Source: Allobosea robiniae
Lineage (GTDB): Bacteria; Pseudomonadota; Alphaproteobacteria; Rhizobiales; Beijerinckiaceae
Reading direction: 5' to 3'
Length of the DNA stretch: 64,000 nucleotides
NCBI RefSeq assembly: GCF_900102525.1
Contig: NZ_FNBZ01000006.1
Location: 124,001-188,000, forward strand
The notes under the pieces are model-generated. The model ran no database searches. It was not told where the DNA came from and worked only from the letters and a program-made list of their open reading frames with translations. A program made the position numbers and the translations under genes. Within the stretch, counting starts at the first letter, position 1. Every line of letters begins with the position of its first letter. Positions 8,651 to 19,996 of the stretch are shown here, one piece after another.

Positions 8651-8675
8651 GGCCCATGCGGTACCCGCATGGGCC
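8651..8675. terminator. Hairpin downstream of the small secreted protein
   Basis: Perfect 11-bp stem (GGCCCATGCGG / CCGCATGGGCC) with a 3-nt loop, 43 bp after the stop of the secreted protein. There is only a weak T-run after it, so it is a plausible but not textbook terminator. It isolates the rpsB operon, whose leader fills the rest of the gap to 8858. Confidence 0.5.
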
Positions 8676-8858
8676 TTATCAAGGCGCGCTTCCGGTTTTC
8701 TGGGCCGCGCCGGCTTGCAATGCTGCGCTATCCCCTGTAAGGCGCAGCCCATCCCACATGGAGTGCATCACCTCGATTTCCGAGGCGTTCCGGTGACGTG
8801 GCAGCTCATGCCTTGTTCATTCGCGCTCCAGAGGCTCAACCGGAAGGACTAGAACACC

Positions 8859-9851
<993 letters not shown>

Positions 9852-10045
9852 TTCGGTTTGCCCTTGCGGCGCGTCATCGGCGCGTCGCAATCGAGCCTCT
9901 CGATTGACGCCGGCTTTGAGACGTTAAGAGGACGCGCCGACGGCCGGAAACGGAGCGTCGGCGTTTCCCCATGCAGGCGTCCGCATCAATCCGATCCGCG
10001 GCCGGTCCCAGGGCCAGTGCCGCACCGACAGCAAGGACAAGACAG

Positions 10046-10969
10046 ATGGCAGCGATCACCGCCGCGATGGTGAAGGAACTCCGCGACAAGACCGGCGCGG
10101 GCATGATGGACTGCAAGACCGCCCTTTCGGCGAACGACGGCAACATGGAGGCCGCCGTCGACTGGCTGCGCGCCAAGGGCCTGTCGAAGGCCGCCAAGAA
10201 GGCCGGTCGCGTCGCCGCCGAGGGCCTCGTCGCCGTCTCGGTGCAGGGCAATGAAGGCGTCGTCGTCGAGGTCAACTCCGAGACCGACTTCGTCGCGCGC
10301 AACCCGGAATTCCAGGCGCTCGCCAAGACCATCGCCGATGTCGCGCTGGAGCGTGGCGGCGACGTCGAGGCTCTGCTCGGCCATCATTATCCGGGCGGCG
10401 GTTCCGTTCAGGACGCGATCGCCAACGCCATCGCCACCATCGGCGAGAACATGACGCTGCGCCGCGTCGCCGCGCTCAAGGTCTCCTCGGGCCTGATCGG
10501 TTCCTATGTCCACGGCGCGATCGCCGATGGTCTCGGCAAGATCGGCGTCATCGTCGCGCTCGAGTCGACCGGCAAGTCGGATGAGCTTGCTGCGCTCGGC
10601 CGCCAGCTCGCCATGCATGTCGCGGCGACCAACCCGGTTGCGCTCGACCTCGCTTCGGTCGCCCCGGACGTCCTGGAGCGCGAGAAGGCGATCCTGGCCG
10701 AGAAGAACGCCGGCAAGCCCGAGCATGTCCTCGCCAAGATCACCGAGAGCGGCCTGAAGAGCTACGCCAAGGAATACTGCCTGCTCGAGCAGGCCTATAT
10801 CCATGACGGCTCGAAGTCGGTCGCGCAGGTCCTCAAGGAGATCGAGGGCAAGGTCGGCGCTCCCGTGCAGCTCACCGGCTTCGCCCGCTTCGCGCTCGGC
10901 GAGGGCATCGAGAAGGAAGAGCAGGACTTCGCGGCCGAGGTCGCTGCCGCCGGCGGCACCACGGGCTGA
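10046..10969 (+). CDS. tsf: Elongation factor Ts
   Basis: Guanine-nucleotide exchange factor for EF-Tu, 307 aa. ATG 10046 gives the conserved opening [20 protein letters not shown]; a longer frame from 9971 adds an Arg/Ala-rich stretch with no family match. The UBA-like N-terminal domain ([20 protein letters not shown]) and the core motif [16 protein letters not shown] are intact, followed by [12 protein letters not shown] in the dimerisation part. It is 194 bp after rpsB and is followed by a strong terminator. Confidence 0.97.
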   Translation: MAAITAAMVKELRDKTGAGMMDCKTALSANDGNMEAAVDWLRAKGLSKAAKKAGRVAAEGLVAVSVQGNEGVVVEVNSETDFVARNPEFQALAKTIADVALERGGDVEALLGHHYPGGGSVQDAIANAIATIGENMTLRRVAALKVSSGLIGSYVHGAIADGLGKIGVIVALESTGKSDELAALGRQLAMHVAATNPVALDLASVAPDVLEREKAILAEKNAGKPEHVLAKITESGLKSYAKEYCLLEQAYIHDGSKSVAQVLKEIEGKVGAPVQLTGFARFALGEGIEKEEQDFAAEVAAAGGTTG

Positions 10970-10991
10970 CAAGCCCTGTGATGAATGACAG

Positions 10992-11019
10992 AAAGGCCGC
11001 GCATCGCGCGGCCTTTTTT
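10992..11019 (+). terminator. Rho-independent terminator after tsf
   Basis: An 8-bp GC stem GGCCGCGC / GCGCGGCC with ATC loop, immediately followed by six T. It ends the rpsB-tsf transcript; pyrH must have its own promoter in the 58 bp that follow or depend on read-through. Confidence 0.9.
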
Positions 11020-11077
11020 GTAGGAAGATAGGGCCGCGTCGAATCGCGGCCGGCCACAACGAGACGGAGAGACATCG

Positions 11078-11785
11078 ATGAGACCCCAACGCGTTCTCGT
11101 GAAGCTCTCCGGCGAAGCCCTTGCCGGTCCGGTCGGAAACGGCCTGGACGGCGTCACGCTGACGGCGCTCGCCGCCGACATCGCCCATGCTTCCCGTGAA
11201 GGCGTCGAGATCGGCATCGTCGTTGGCGGCGGCAACTTCTTCCGCGGCGTCCAGGGCCTCAACAAGGGGCTCGACCGGACCACGGCCGATTCGATCGGCA
11301 TGCTCGGCACGGTGATGAACGCGCTCGCTCTGGAGCATTCGATCGAGGCCGCCGGCGCTCCGGCGCGAGCCATGTCGGCGGTGCCGATGCCCTCGCTCTG
11401 CGAGAGCTATGCCCGCAAGCGCGCGCTCGATCATCTCAGCAACGGCAAGGTCGTCATCCTCGGCGGCGGCACCGGCAATCCGTATTTCACCACGGATACC
11501 GGCGCGGCGCTTCGCGCAGCCGAGCTCGGCTGCAGCCATCTGCTCAAGGCGACGCAGGTCGACGGCGTCTACAGCGCCGATCCGAAGAAGGACCCGGCTG
11601 CGACCCGCTACGACACGCTGACCCATGAGGACGCGATCAAGCGCGACCTCAAGGTGATGGATACCGCCGCCTTCGCGCTCGCCCGCGACGCGAGCCTGAC
11701 CATCGTCGTCTTCTCGATTGCCGAGCCCGGCATGCTCGCCGCCGTCCTGCGCGGCGAGGGCAGGGCGACTTACGTCACGCCTTGA
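11078..11785 (+). CDS. pyrH: UMP kinase
   Basis: Phosphorylates UMP to UDP in pyrimidine nucleotide synthesis. It is 235 aa, typical length. Family motifs of the amino-acid-kinase fold are present: VLVKLSGEALAG at the N-terminus, GIVVGGGNFFRGV for the nucleotide loop, VVILGGGTGNPYFTTDT, and the UMP-binding DGVYSADPKKDP. GACGGAGAG just upstream of ATG is the likely ribosome binding site. In most relatives frr follows directly; here a reversed VOC gene lies between. Confidence 0.97.
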   Translation: MRPQRVLVKLSGEALAGPVGNGLDGVTLTALAADIAHASREGVEIGIVVGGGNFFRGVQGLNKGLDRTTADSIGMLGTVMNALALEHSIEAAGAPARAMSAVPMPSLCESYARKRALDHLSNGKVVILGGGTGNPYFTTDTGAALRAAELGCSHLLKATQVDGVYSADPKKDPAATRYDTLTHEDAIKRDLKVMDTAAFALARDASLTIVVFSIAEPGMLAAVLRGEGRATYVTP

Positions 11786-11795
11786 GGCAATCGCC

Positions 11796-12209
11796 TCAGT
11801 AGGTCCGCCAGAGACGGGGCGTCGCCAGTTCGAGGAGATGCCCGTCGGGATCGCGGAAATACAGGCTCGTGCTGCCGCGCTCCCATTGCATCCGCCCTTC
11901 CACGGCGATGTCGAGCTGACCGAGCTTCGCCTCCCAGGTCGCAAGCTCTTCCGCGTCGATCGCGAAGGCGATGTGCAGCGGCCCGCTGCCGTCATGCGGC
12001 GGGATGGTGCCGCCGGCCGCGGTCTGCGTCTGCAGCGAGGCGCCACGCAGGAACAGCAGCAGCACGTTCGCTCCCCCGACGTCGTAGGCGAAGAGGGTCT
12101 TCGTCTTGAGCAGGGGTGCGAGGCCCAGCTTGTCCTCGTAGAAGGCGCGGGCGCGGTCGAGGTCGTCGACATAAAGCGCGGTCTCGATGATGCGGTTGAG
12201 GCGAGGCAC
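11796..12209 (-). CDS. VOC (glyoxalase/bleomycin-resistance) family protein
   Basis: A 137-aa single-domain vicinal-oxygen-chelate protein, on the opposite strand to its neighbours. GTG 12209 is chosen as start because GGAG lies just upstream and it gives RLNRIIETALYVDDLDRARAFYEDKLGL, the canonical opening; a longer frame is unlike the family. The end YFRDPDGHLLELATPRLW contains the metal-binding Glu. Likely metal ligands are His in GPLHIAFAI and Glu in LLELAT. VOC proteins include dioxygenases, lyases and thiol transferases; substrate unknown. It interrupts the conserved pyrH-frr spacing and converges on pyrH (10 bp). Confidence 0.85.
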   Translation of the reverse strand: MPRLNRIIETALYVDDLDRARAFYEDKLGLAPLLKTKTLFAYDVGGANVLLLFLRGASLQTQTAAGGTIPPHDGSGPLHIAFAIDAEELATWEAKLGQLDIAVEGRMQWERGSTSLYFRDPDGHLLELATPRLWRTY

Positions 12210-12456
12210 GGTTTTCTCCACGGTTCCTTGCGGCCGGCGCTGGCCGACGGGCCGGCCGGTCTCTAGGATGAGATGGGCATCCATGAGCAGGGAACCAGCG
12301 GGTCGTGCCGCTACCCGGTCATGATCCGCCCGGATCGACGCTTTTCCCTTGCCCAATCCGGGGGAAAATGCTGTTCGAGGATGTAAATCTTGACCCTGCG
12401 CGGCCCCGCCGCCATGGTCTCGCCGATTTTGAATTACCTGCAAGGTCCCGATTGAA

Positions 12457-13020
12457 ATGGCCCAGACGACGTTCGACCTCGCCGACATCAAGCGCCGCAT
12501 GGCCGGTGCGGTGCAGTCCTTCAAGGGCGATCTCGCCTCGCTGCGCTCCGGCCGCGCCTCCGCCAACATGCTCGACCCGATCCAGGTCGAGGCTTATGGC
12601 GCCCGCACGCCGCTGAGCCAGCTCGCCACGGTCAGCGTGCCGGAGCCGCGCCTGCTCAGCGTCCAGGTCTGGGACCGCTCGATGGTCCAGGCCGTCGACA
12701 AGGCGGTGCGCGAATCCGATCTCGGCCTCAACCCGCAGACGGAAGGCCAGGTCCTGCGCATCCGCATCCCCGAGCTGAACGAGCAGCGCCGCAAGGAGAT
12801 GGTCAAGGTCGCGCATAAATATGCCGAGGAAGCCAAGGTCTCCGTGCGCCATGTCCGCCGCGACGGCATCGACGTCGTCAAGAAGCTCGAGAAGGACGGC
12901 GACATGACCAAGGACGACGCCGCCCGTAATTCCGATCTGGTCCAGAAGGCGACGGACCAGCATATCGCCGAGATCGACCAGGCTCTGGCGACGAAGGAAA
13001 AGGAAATCCTGCACGTCTGA
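12457..13020 (+). CDS. frr: Ribosome recycling factor
   Basis: Splits post-termination ribosomes with EF-G, 187 aa, typical size. Conserved segments include [20 protein letters not shown], the [14 protein letters not shown] hinge, and [15 protein letters not shown] with [18 protein letters not shown] in the three-helix bundle. The 247 bp between the VOC start and this gene must contain its promoter but I see no convincing -35/-10. uppS follows after 75 bp. Confidence 0.97.
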   Translation: MAQTTFDLADIKRRMAGAVQSFKGDLASLRSGRASANMLDPIQVEAYGARTPLSQLATVSVPEPRLLSVQVWDRSMVQAVDKAVRESDLGLNPQTEGQVLRIRIPELNEQRRKEMVKVAHKYAEEAKVSVRHVRRDGIDVVKKLEKDGDMTKDDAARNSDLVQKATDQHIAEIDQALATKEKEILHV

Positions 13021-13095
13021 TCGTCTGGACGTTCGATCTCCCGCGCGGGGGACCTCCCGCGCTCCTTCGGCCGCAGCCGAGCGAGGCTCATCCGC

Positions 13096-13854
13096 ATGTC
13101 ATCCGGTCAGCGCGACGCAGGCGTGTCCAACCCGGCTCATGTCGCCATCATCATGGACGGCAACGGACGCTGGGCGCAGATGCGCGGGCTGCCGCGGCAG
13201 GAGGGCCATCGCCGTGGGCTGGAGGCGCTGCGCCGCACGGTCCGGAATGCCAGCGATCTCGGCATCCAGGTCCTGACGCTCTATAGTTTCTCGACCGAAA
13301 ACTGGCGCCGGCCCTATGCGGAAGTCTCCTTCCTGATGGGGTTGCTCAAGCATTTCGTCGAGAAGGATCTCGCAGAACTCTCCGCCGCCAATGTGCGGGT
13401 GCGCATCATCGGCAGCCGGGACGATCTCGCAGCCGACCTGCGCCGCCTTGTCGAGCACGCCGAGGCCAGCACCCGCAACAATACCGGTCTCGTGCTGGTG
13501 ATCGCCTTCAATTACGGCTCCCGCGACGAGATCATGCGTGCGACACGCCGGCTGGCGGCTGAGGTCGCCGCAGGGCGGATCGACCCGGCCGCGATCGACG
13601 AGGCCGCGATCGCCGGCCAGCTCGACACCCACGACCTTCCGGATCCCGAGCTGGTCATCCGGACCTCGGGCGAGACCCGCATCTCGAACTTCCTGCTCTG
13701 GCAGGCAGCCTATGCCGAGTTCATCTTCGCCCCGGTGATGTGGCCTGATTTCGACCGGGCCGCCTTCGAGGAGGCTCTGGCGCAGTATCGTCAGCGCGAG
13801 CGGCGTTTCGGCGGTCTTGCCGCCCCCTCCGACCGCAGCGTAGGCGTAGCGTGA
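13096..13854 (+). CDS. uppS: Undecaprenyl diphosphate synthase
   Basis: cis-Prenyltransferase that extends farnesyl diphosphate to the C55 lipid carrier for peptidoglycan and O-antigen. 252 aa. The catalytic Asp is residue 21 in [20 protein letters not shown], with the RxxGH-like substrate loop following; later motifs [14 protein letters not shown] and [14 protein letters not shown] are intact (the second contains the diphosphate-binding Arg residues). It overlaps cdsA by 4 nt (GTGA), indicating translational coupling. Confidence 0.96.
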   Translation: MSSGQRDAGVSNPAHVAIIMDGNGRWAQMRGLPRQEGHRRGLEALRRTVRNASDLGIQVLTLYSFSTENWRRPYAEVSFLMGLLKHFVEKDLAELSAANVRVRIIGSRDDLAADLRRLVEHAEASTRNNTGLVLVIAFNYGSRDEIMRATRRLAAEVAAGRIDPAAIDEAAIAGQLDTHDLPDPELVIRTSGETRISNFLLWQAAYAEFIFAPVMWPDFDRAAFEEALAQYRQRERRFGGLAAPSDRSVGVA

Positions 13855-14678
13855 ATGAGCCGGGCGCCTCTGCGCCGCGATCCGGCTCCGAGCTGAGGCT
13901 CAGGGTCGCTTCGGCGCTGGTCCTGGGCGCGCTGATCCTGCTCGTCACGATCTGGGGCGGCTGGCCGTTCCGGCTGGTCTGGATATTGGTTGCCGGGCTC
14001 GTCGCCTATGAATGGCTCGCGATCATCGGCCGCGGCAATGCGATCCCGGCGGGCATCGCGGTGGTCGCCGCCGGCTTGGCGCTGTCCTTTTCCCCTGCAA
14101 GTCCGGCGGCGCTTGCGGGCACGGCCTCGGCCATAGCGCTCCTGGGTGCGCTTGCGACGCCCTTCGTGCGCTCGCGTCTGGCGCTGGAGCTCTGTGGCGT
14201 CGCTTATGCGCTGGCCTTCGCGCTGGTCACGCCGGCGCTGCGCGATCTCGCCGGAATAGGCCTCGCCCTGATCCTGTGGAGCTTCGCCGTCGTCTGGCTG
14301 ACCGATATCGCCGCCTATTTCACCGGCCGAAAGCTCGGTGGCCCGAAGCTGATGCCGGCCGTCAGCCCGAAGAAGACCTGGTCGGGCGCGATCGGCGGCG
14401 CCGTGGCCGGAATGATCGGCGGCTACCTCGTCTGGCGATGGATGCCGGCGCTGCAAGGCATGACGGCGGCCGGGCCCGTGGTTGCCGCCTCGTTCGCCGG
14501 CTCGGTCGTCAGCCAGGCCGGAGACCTGTTCGAATCCGCCCTGAAACGCCGCTTCGACGCCAAGGATTCGAGCAGGCTCATCCCCGGCCATGGCGGCTTC
14601 CTCGATCGGCTCGATGGCTATTGGGCGGTGCTGGTGCTCGCCGGCTTCGCGCTCTTCGCCCTGCACATCAACGTCTGA
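13851..14678 (+). CDS. cdsA: Phosphatidate cytidylyltransferase
   Basis: Integral membrane enzyme making CDP-diacylglycerol from phosphatidic acid and CTP, the precursor of all phospholipids. 275 aa with about seven hydrophobic helices. GTG 13851 overlaps the uppS stop. The family signature is complete near the C-terminus: [20 protein letters not shown] followed by GFLDRLD, with the metal-binding Asp residues; [12 protein letters not shown] lies upstream. dxr begins 6 bp later. Confidence 0.94.
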   Translation: MNEPGASAPRSGSELRLRVASALVLGALILLVTIWGGWPFRLVWILVAGLVAYEWLAIIGRGNAIPAGIAVVAAGLALSFSPASPAALAGTASAIALLGALATPFVRSRLALELCGVAYALAFALVTPALRDLAGIGLALILWSFAVVWLTDIAAYFTGRKLGGPKLMPAVSPKKTWSGAIGGAVAGMIGGYLVWRWMPALQGMTAAGPVVAASFAGSVVSQAGDLFESALKRRFDAKDSSRLIPGHGGFLDRLDGYWAVLVLAGFALFALHINV

Positions 14679-14683
14679 GACCG

Positions 14684-15865
14684 ATGCCCTTGCGCAGCGT
14701 CACGCTTCTGGGAGCGACCGGCTCCGTCGGACGTTCGGTCCGCGACGTCGTCGCCGAGAATCCCGAGCGGCTCTCCATTGCGGTCGTGGTCGGCGGCCGT
14801 GATGCCGATGCGCTGGCCCGGGCCGCGATCGAGGTGGGCGCATCCTTTGCCGCGCTCGCCGATGCTGCCGGCGGCGAAGCACTGAAGCAGGCGCTCTCCG
14901 GCACGGGCATCGCCAGCGGGGCAGGGCGTTCCGCCGTGCTGGAGGCGGTCGACCGCCCGGCCGATATCGTCGTCAGCGCAATCTCCGGCGCTGCCGGACT
15001 GGAGGCAACCTTCGCTGCGCTCCAGCCCGGGCGCACGATCGCGCTCGCCAACAAGGAAAGCCTGGTTTGTGCCGGCGAAGCCGTGATGGCGCAGGCGGCC
15101 GAGGTCGGCGCCCGCCTGCTGCCGCTCGATTCCGAGCACAACGCCCTGTTCCAGGTTCTGGGCGCCGAACCCCTAGCCTCGGTCCGCAGCATGACGCTGA
15201 CGGCCTCCGGCGGCCCGTTCCGGACCTGGAGCATGGAGCGCATCGCTGCGGCGACCCCCGACCAGGCGCTGAAGCACCCGAACTATGCGATGGGCGCCAA
15301 GATCACGATCGACTCCGCCAGCCTGATGAACAAGGGGCTGGAGCTGATCGAGGCCCGCTTCCTGTTCGATCTGAAACCCGATCAGCTCGATGTGCTCGTC
15401 CATCCCCAGCAGATCGTCCACGGCCTCGTGACCTTCCGCGACGGCTCGGTCAGCGCCGGCATGGCGGTGCCGGACATGCGGGTCGCAGCGGCGCATTGCC
15501 TCGGCATCGACGGCCGCCTCGACGCGCCGCCTCAGCGCTTCCTCGATCTCGCTCTGGCGGCGCCGCTGAGCTTCGAGCGGCCCGATCTCGTCCGTTTCCC
15601 GGCGCTCGGCCTCGCGATCGCCGCTTTGCGCGAGGGCGGCGCCATGCCGGCCGTGCTCAATGCCGCCAACGAGGTCGCCGTCGCGGCCTTCCTGGAGAGG
15701 CGGCTTGGCTTCCCCGCTATCGCCGCGCTGGTGGAAGCGGTCTGCGCAGCCTCTCCCGCCGGGTCGGAGGTGCCGTGCGATGTCGCTTCCGCGCTCGCCA
15801 TTGACCAAGATTCAAGACGGCGGGCTGCCTCGCTCTTGTCGCAAGCACGGTTCACTGTCACCTAG
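14684..15865 (+). CDS. dxr: 1-deoxy-D-xylulose 5-phosphate reductoisomerase
   Basis: Second step of the MEP isoprenoid pathway, supplying precursors to UppS upstream. 393 aa from ATG 14684 (the same frame is open far upstream inside cdsA, which is a shadow). NADPH-binding LLGATGSVGRSV is at the N-terminus; the metal site DSEHNALFQ, the flexible-loop region ASGGPFRTWSM and KITIDSASLMNKGLELIEA are all intact. The rest of the operon order uppS-cdsA-dxr-rseP is conserved. Confidence 0.96.
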   Translation: MPLRSVTLLGATGSVGRSVRDVVAENPERLSIAVVVGGRDADALARAAIEVGASFAALADAAGGEALKQALSGTGIASGAGRSAVLEAVDRPADIVVSAISGAAGLEATFAALQPGRTIALANKESLVCAGEAVMAQAAEVGARLLPLDSEHNALFQVLGAEPLASVRSMTLTASGGPFRTWSMERIAAATPDQALKHPNYAMGAKITIDSASLMNKGLELIEARFLFDLKPDQLDVLVHPQQIVHGLVTFRDGSVSAGMAVPDMRVAAAHCLGIDGRLDAPPQRFLDLALAAPLSFERPDLVRFPALGLAIAALREGGAMPAVLNAANEVAVAAFLERRLGFPAIAALVEAVCAASPAGSEVPCDVASALAIDQDSRRRAASLLSQARFTVT

Positions 15866-15884
15866 AGGCCGTTATTCCATCGGA

Positions 15885-15909
15885 CCGAAAAGTGGAATCC
15901 ACTTTTCGG
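15885..15909. repeat. Palindrome CCGAAAAGTGG, family D
   Basis: Perfect 11-bp arms (CCGAAAAGTGG / CCACTTTTCGG) around AAT, just after dxr. A related palindrome with arms CCGGGAAGTG / CACTTCCCGG lies after bamA (19889-19912). Such motifs are common intergenic elements in Hyphomicrobiales; this one could also help terminate the dxr transcript. Confidence 0.65.
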
Positions 15910-15934
15910 ACAAATCCGATGCAGCACCAATGAG

Positions 15935-15982
15935 CTAGTTCATCGTGATCGCGTCCGATCGAATGCGATCACAATGAACTAG
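15935..15982. repeat. Long palindrome with CTAGTTCA arms
   Basis: Eighteen-bp arms with one mismatch: CTAGTTCATCGTGATCGC and GCGATCACAATGAACTAG, around a 12-nt centre containing CGATCG. It lies 25 bp after the family D palindrome and ends 20 bp before rseP, so it would form a hairpin in any dxr-rseP read-through transcript. Confidence 0.7.
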
Positions 15983-16002
15983 GACCCCGGGGGAATAGGT
16001 TC

Positions 16003-17151
16003 ATGGAATTCGCAGCGTCTCTCTGGAATGCCGGGCATTTCCTGCTCGGCTATCTGCTGCCGTTCCTGTTCGTCCTGACCACCGTCGTTTTTGTCCATGA
16101 GCTCGGGCATTTCCTCGTCGGCCGCTGGTGCGGGGTCGACGTCAAGACGTTCTCGATCGGCTTCGGCCGCGAGATCTTCGGGTTCAACGACCGGCATGGC
16201 ACGCGCTGGCGCTTCGCGCTGATTCCGCTCGGCGGCTACGTCAAGTTCTCGGGCGACGCCGATGCCTCCAGCGCGCCCGACGATGAGGCGGTGAGCCGGA
16301 TGTCGGCGCAGGAGCGTGCGCGCTCGTTCCCCGCGCAGTCGCTCGGTGAGCGGGCGGCGATCGTCGCCGCCGGCCCGATCGCGAATTTCCTGCTGGCGAT
16401 CGTGATCTTCGCCGGCTCGACCTTCTTCTTCGGCAAGCAGGTGCTGATCCCGCGCGTCGACGCCGTCGTCGCCGGCAGCGCGGCGGAGCGGGCCGGCCTG
16501 AAGGCGGGCGACATCGTGATCGCCATCGACGGCCAGTCGGTCGGCAGCTTCTCCGACATGCAGCGCATCGTCTCGATCCGGCCCGACGAGCGTCTCGAGG
16601 TTTCCGTAGAGCGCGACGGCGGCACGCTCACCCTGCCGGTGACGCCGGCGCTGACCGAGATAAAGACCAAGCTCGGCACGCAGCGCATCGGCGTGATCGG
16701 CGTCAAGGCGTCGCCGCGTCCCGAGGATTGGAAGACGCAGCGATTCGGATTGGTCGACTCCACCAAGGCCGGCTTCACCGAGACCTGGTTCGTCGTGACG
16801 CGGACCTATGACTATGTCGCCAAGCTGGTGACCGGCCGCGAATCCACCGACCAGCTCTCCGGTCCGATTCGGATTGCGCAGGTCTCCGGCATCGTCGCTT
16901 CGAGCAGCGGGCTGCTCGGGCTGATCAATCTTGCTGCGATCCTCTCGGTCTCGATCGGCCTGATGAATCTGGTGCCGGTTCCCATGCTCGATGGCGGGCA
17001 CCTGCTGTTCTATCTCTATGAGGCGCTGCGCGGCCGGCCCTTGAGCCCGCGCGCACAGGAAATCGGCTTTCGGGTTGGCCTCGCGCTCGTCCTGATGCTG
17101 ATGCTGTTCGTGACCTGGAACGACATCGTTCACGTCCGCGGCCTGCTCTGA
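16003..17151 (+). CDS. rseP: RIP zinc metalloprotease RseP
   Basis: Inner-membrane site-2 protease that cuts transmembrane segments of anti-sigma factors and signal-peptide remnants. 382 aa. The zinc motif HELGH is at residues 32-36 within the first membrane helix; a PDZ domain follows (VVAGSAAERAGLKAGDIVIA); the C-terminal membrane motif NLVPVPMLDGGHLLFYL supplies the third zinc ligand. Only one clear PDZ is seen, as usual in alphaproteobacteria. ATG 16003 follows GGGGGAATAGGTTC. It sits directly before bamA, the envelope-biogenesis order. Confidence 0.95.
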   Translation: MEFAASLWNAGHFLLGYLLPFLFVLTTVVFVHELGHFLVGRWCGVDVKTFSIGFGREIFGFNDRHGTRWRFALIPLGGYVKFSGDADASSAPDDEAVSRMSAQERARSFPAQSLGERAAIVAAGPIANFLLAIVIFAGSTFFFGKQVLIPRVDAVVAGSAAERAGLKAGDIVIAIDGQSVGSFSDMQRIVSIRPDERLEVSVERDGGTLTLPVTPALTEIKTKLGTQRIGVIGVKASPRPEDWKTQRFGLVDSTKAGFTETWFVVTRTYDYVAKLVTGRESTDQLSGPIRIAQVSGIVASSSGLLGLINLAAILSVSIGLMNLVPVPMLDGGHLLFYLYEALRGRPLSPRAQEIGFRVGLALVLMLMLFVTWNDIVHVRGLL

Positions 17152-17367
17152 AATCGGCCTGCGGAAGGCGCTTTGCGGCGGAAAAACGGCACGCTGCGTG
17201 GCCCGGCGGCAACGAGATTTCTAAAAACGCTTTATTAACGATGATCGCGGTTTGCACCCTGCTGGAAACTTTGTAGAAGCGTTTGAACCGCAATGTCCCC
17301 GTGCTGCTGTCGCTAGATGGCGGTCCCCGTTTGGGGTGGTGACCAGAGAGATGGAATAGGCGACCCG

Positions 17368-19866
17368 ATGACGTCGACCCAACAGAGCCGGACGACCAAG
17401 ACGCGGCTCTCTCGATCGATCGGACTTTCGGCTTTGATGCTGGCCGTGAGTGGTGGTGTGGCTTTCGCGCAGGCTGTGGTCGTCCACGGCAACCGCCGCG
17501 TCGATGCGGAGACGATCCGCTCCTACGCGGTCGGCCGTGAAAACCCGCAGGAAATCCGCGAGAGCCTGCTGGCGACAGGCCTGTTCAGCAGCGTGCAGGT
17601 CAACCGCCGCGGTTCGCAGATCGTCGTTGCGGTTCAGGAGCAGGGCGGTACGGCCAACCGGGTCGCTTTCGAAGGTAACCGCAAGCTGAAGGGCGAGCAG
17701 CTCGCGCAGATCGTGCAGTCGCGTGCCGGCGGTCCGGTCAGCCAGGCGCTGATGAATTCCGATATCGAGCGCCTGCGCGAAGCCTACAAGCGGGCGGGCT
17801 ACGGGCTGTCTTCGGTCAGCGCGCGCGTCGCTCCTCTGCCGAACGGCCGCCAGGATATCGTCTTCACCATCAACGAGAGCGGCAAGACCGGCATCAAGTC
17901 GATCAACTTCAGCGGCAACCAGGCCTATTCCGGCGGGCGCCTGCGCGGGTTGATGACGTCGACGGAATCGAATTTCCTGAGCTGGATCAAGACCTCCGAC
18001 GTCTATGATCCCGATCGGATCAATTCCGACATGGATCTCATTCGCCGCTTCTACCTGAAGAACGGCTACGCCGACTTCCAGATCGTCAACAGCGGCGCCC
18101 GCTTCGACGAGGCGGCCGGCGGCTGGGTCATCGACATCCAGGTCGAGGAAGGCCAGCAATATCAGGTCGGCAACGTTACGGTCGATTCCTCGCTGCGCGA
18201 TGTCGATGCGGCTGCCTTGCAGCGCTATGTCGCGACCTCCACGGGCGATACCTACAACGCCGAGGCGGTCGAGAAGTCGCTGGTTGCGCTGACCACGGAA
18301 GTGGCCCGCCGCGGCCATGCCTTCGCCCAGGTTCGTCCGCGCGGCGACCGTGACGCTGCAGGCCGCCAGATCGGCATCACCTATGTCGTCGACGAGGGCC
18401 CGCGCGTCTATGTCGAGCGCATCAACGTGCGCGGCAACACCCGGACCCGCGACTATGTGGTTCGCCGCGAGCTCGATCTCGGCGAGGGCGATGCCTACAA
18501 CAAGGTCATGGTCGACCGCGCCGAGCGTCGCCTGAACAATCTCGGCTTCTTCAACAAGGTCCGCATCACCAACGAGCCCGGCTCGGCTCCGGATCGCGTG
18601 GTCGTCAACATCGACGTCGAGGACAAGGCGACCGGTTCGTTCTCCGTCGCCGGTGGTTACTCGACCTCGGACGGCGTCATCGGCGAGGTCTCGCTGTCGG
18701 AATCGAACTTCCTCGGCCGCGGCCAGTTCGTCCGCATCGCCGGCACGCTCGGCGAGAGGACGCAGGGTGTCGATTTCTCGTTCACCGAGCCTTATTTCCT
18801 CGGCTATCGCGTGGCGGCCGGTATCGACCTGTTCTCGAAGTTCAACGACAACTACAACACCGGCCGTTTCGAAAGCCGTGTGACCGGTGGGCAGGTTCGC
18901 TTCACCTTCCCGATCACGGAAGAGTTCTCGATCACGCCGCGGTACTCGATCTACCAGACCGAGATTACCATCCCGAACGAGTTCAGCCGTCCTTATAACG
19001 ACTGCACCTTCCCGATCCCGGGCGTCACGCCGACCGGTGGCGCCAGCGCGCCCCTGAACTGCGTGACCAACGGCGAAGCGACGGTGGCGGTCAAGGAGGC
19101 CCAGGGCTCGACCCTGACCTCTCTCGTCGGCCTGAACTTCAACTACAACTCGCTCGACAGCGTGCAGAACCCGCGCAACGGCTTCTCGGCCGAGCTGAAG
19201 CCGGAATTCGCCGGCCTCGGTGGCGACTCGAAGTTCCTGCGTATCTCGGCCGATGCCCGTTACTACCGCGAGATCTTCGACGACGTCGTCGGCTTCCTGC
19301 GCGTCCAGGGCGGTCACGTCCAGGCGACCAGCGGCAACCTGCGCATGGTCGATCACTACTTCCTCGGCCCGTCGCTGGTGCGTGGTTTCGCGCCGTCCGG
19401 CATCGGCCCGCGCGACGTGCTGAACGACCCGACGGCGAACGCGGTCGGTGGAACCACCTATTTCGGCGGTACGGTCGAGGTGCAGTTCCCGATCTTCGGC
19501 CTGCCGCGTGACCTTGGCCTGCGCGGCGCGGTCTTCGCCGATGCCGGCACGCTGTTCAACTATGACGGCGGCTCGAAGTCGGTGGCTTTCGCTTGCCCGG
19601 CCGGCTCGGAGGCGCGTCAGTACAATGTCGTGACCGGCGGTGCCCAGTCGAGCATCGGCTGTATCCGCGACAAGAACATGCTGCGTTCGTCGGTCGGCGT
19701 GAGCCTGCTCTGGCAGTCGCCGCTCGGACCGATCCGGTTCGATTACGCCTACGCCCTGACCAAGGACGAAGGCCAGATCGGGCTGAACCCGCAGACCGGC
19801 CTCGTCGGCAAGTACGGCGGCGACCGCCTCCAGGCCTTCCGCTTCTCGGGCGGCACCCGCTTCTGA
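17368..19866 (+). CDS. bamA: Outer membrane protein assembly factor BamA
   Basis: Central outer-membrane insertase. 832 aa from ATG 17368; an earlier in-frame ATG at 17317 gives a non-signal-like leader. The signal peptide contains [20 protein letters not shown] (cleavage near residue 36). Five POTRA repeats follow (for example [52 protein letters not shown]), then a 16-strand barrel with the conserved L6 motif [14 protein letters not shown] and a C-terminal Phe (FRFSGGTRF). The 216-bp gap upstream contains an AT-rich stretch near 17219-17240 likely to hold a promoter. Unlike enterobacteria, no skp gene follows. Confidence 0.97.
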   Translation: MTSTQQSRTTKTRLSRSIGLSALMLAVSGGVAFAQAVVVHGNRRVDAETIRSYAVGRENPQEIRESLLATGLFSSVQVNRRGSQIVVAVQEQGGTANRVAFEGNRKLKGEQLAQIVQSRAGGPVSQALMNSDIERLREAYKRAGYGLSSVSARVAPLPNGRQDIVFTINESGKTGIKSINFSGNQAYSGGRLRGLMTSTESNFLSWIKTSDVYDPDRINSDMDLIRRFYLKNGYADFQIVNSGARFDEAAGGWVIDIQVEEGQQYQVGNVTVDSSLRDVDAAALQRYVATSTGDTYNAEAVEKSLVALTTEVARRGHAFAQVRPRGDRDAAGRQIGITYVVDEGPRVYVERINVRGNTRTRDYVVRRELDLGEGDAYNKVMVDRAERRLNNLGFFNKVRITNEPGSAPDRVVVNIDVEDKATGSFSVAGGYSTSDGVIGEVSLSESNFLGRGQFVRIAGTLGERTQGVDFSFTEPYFLGYRVAAGIDLFSKFNDNYNTGRFESRVTGGQVRFTFPITEEFSITPRYSIYQTEITIPNEFSRPYNDCTFPIPGVTPTGGASAPLNCVTNGEATVAVKEAQGSTLTSLVGLNFNYNSLDSVQNPRNGFSAELKPEFAGLGGDSKFLRISADARYYREIFDDVVGFLRVQGGHVQATSGNLRMVDHYFLGPSLVRGFAPSGIGPRDVLNDPTANAVGGTTYFGGTVEVQFPIFGLPRDLGLRGAVFADAGTLFNYDGGSKSVAFACPAGSEARQYNVVTGGAQSSIGCIRDKNMLRSSVGVSLLWQSPLGPIRFDYAYALTKDEGQIGLNPQTGLVGKYGGDRLQAFRFSGGTRF

Positions 19867-19888
19867 CGTAGGCGGGCTTGAGCATCGA

Positions 19889-19912
19889 CCGGGAAGTGAC
19901 ACCACTTCCCGG
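19889..19912. terminator. Palindrome after bamA, family D-like
   Basis: Ten-bp perfect arms CCGGGAAGTG / CACTTCCCGG around ACAC, 22 bp after the bamA stop. No T-run follows. It is related in sequence to the 15885 palindrome, so it may be a dispersed element used as a terminator or processing site. Confidence 0.5.
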
Positions 19913-19996
19913 GGAGAAATCGGTGCGATAACAACGACATGGATCGCCATTCTCGCGTCCCGTGGGATGCGCGGCGATCCCGCTCCGGACCGGATC

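Noticed and set aside
14012..14683. Upstream extension of the dxr frame inside cdsA
   Set aside because: The dxr family start is at 14684; the extension has no family match and overlaps a confirmed cdsA.
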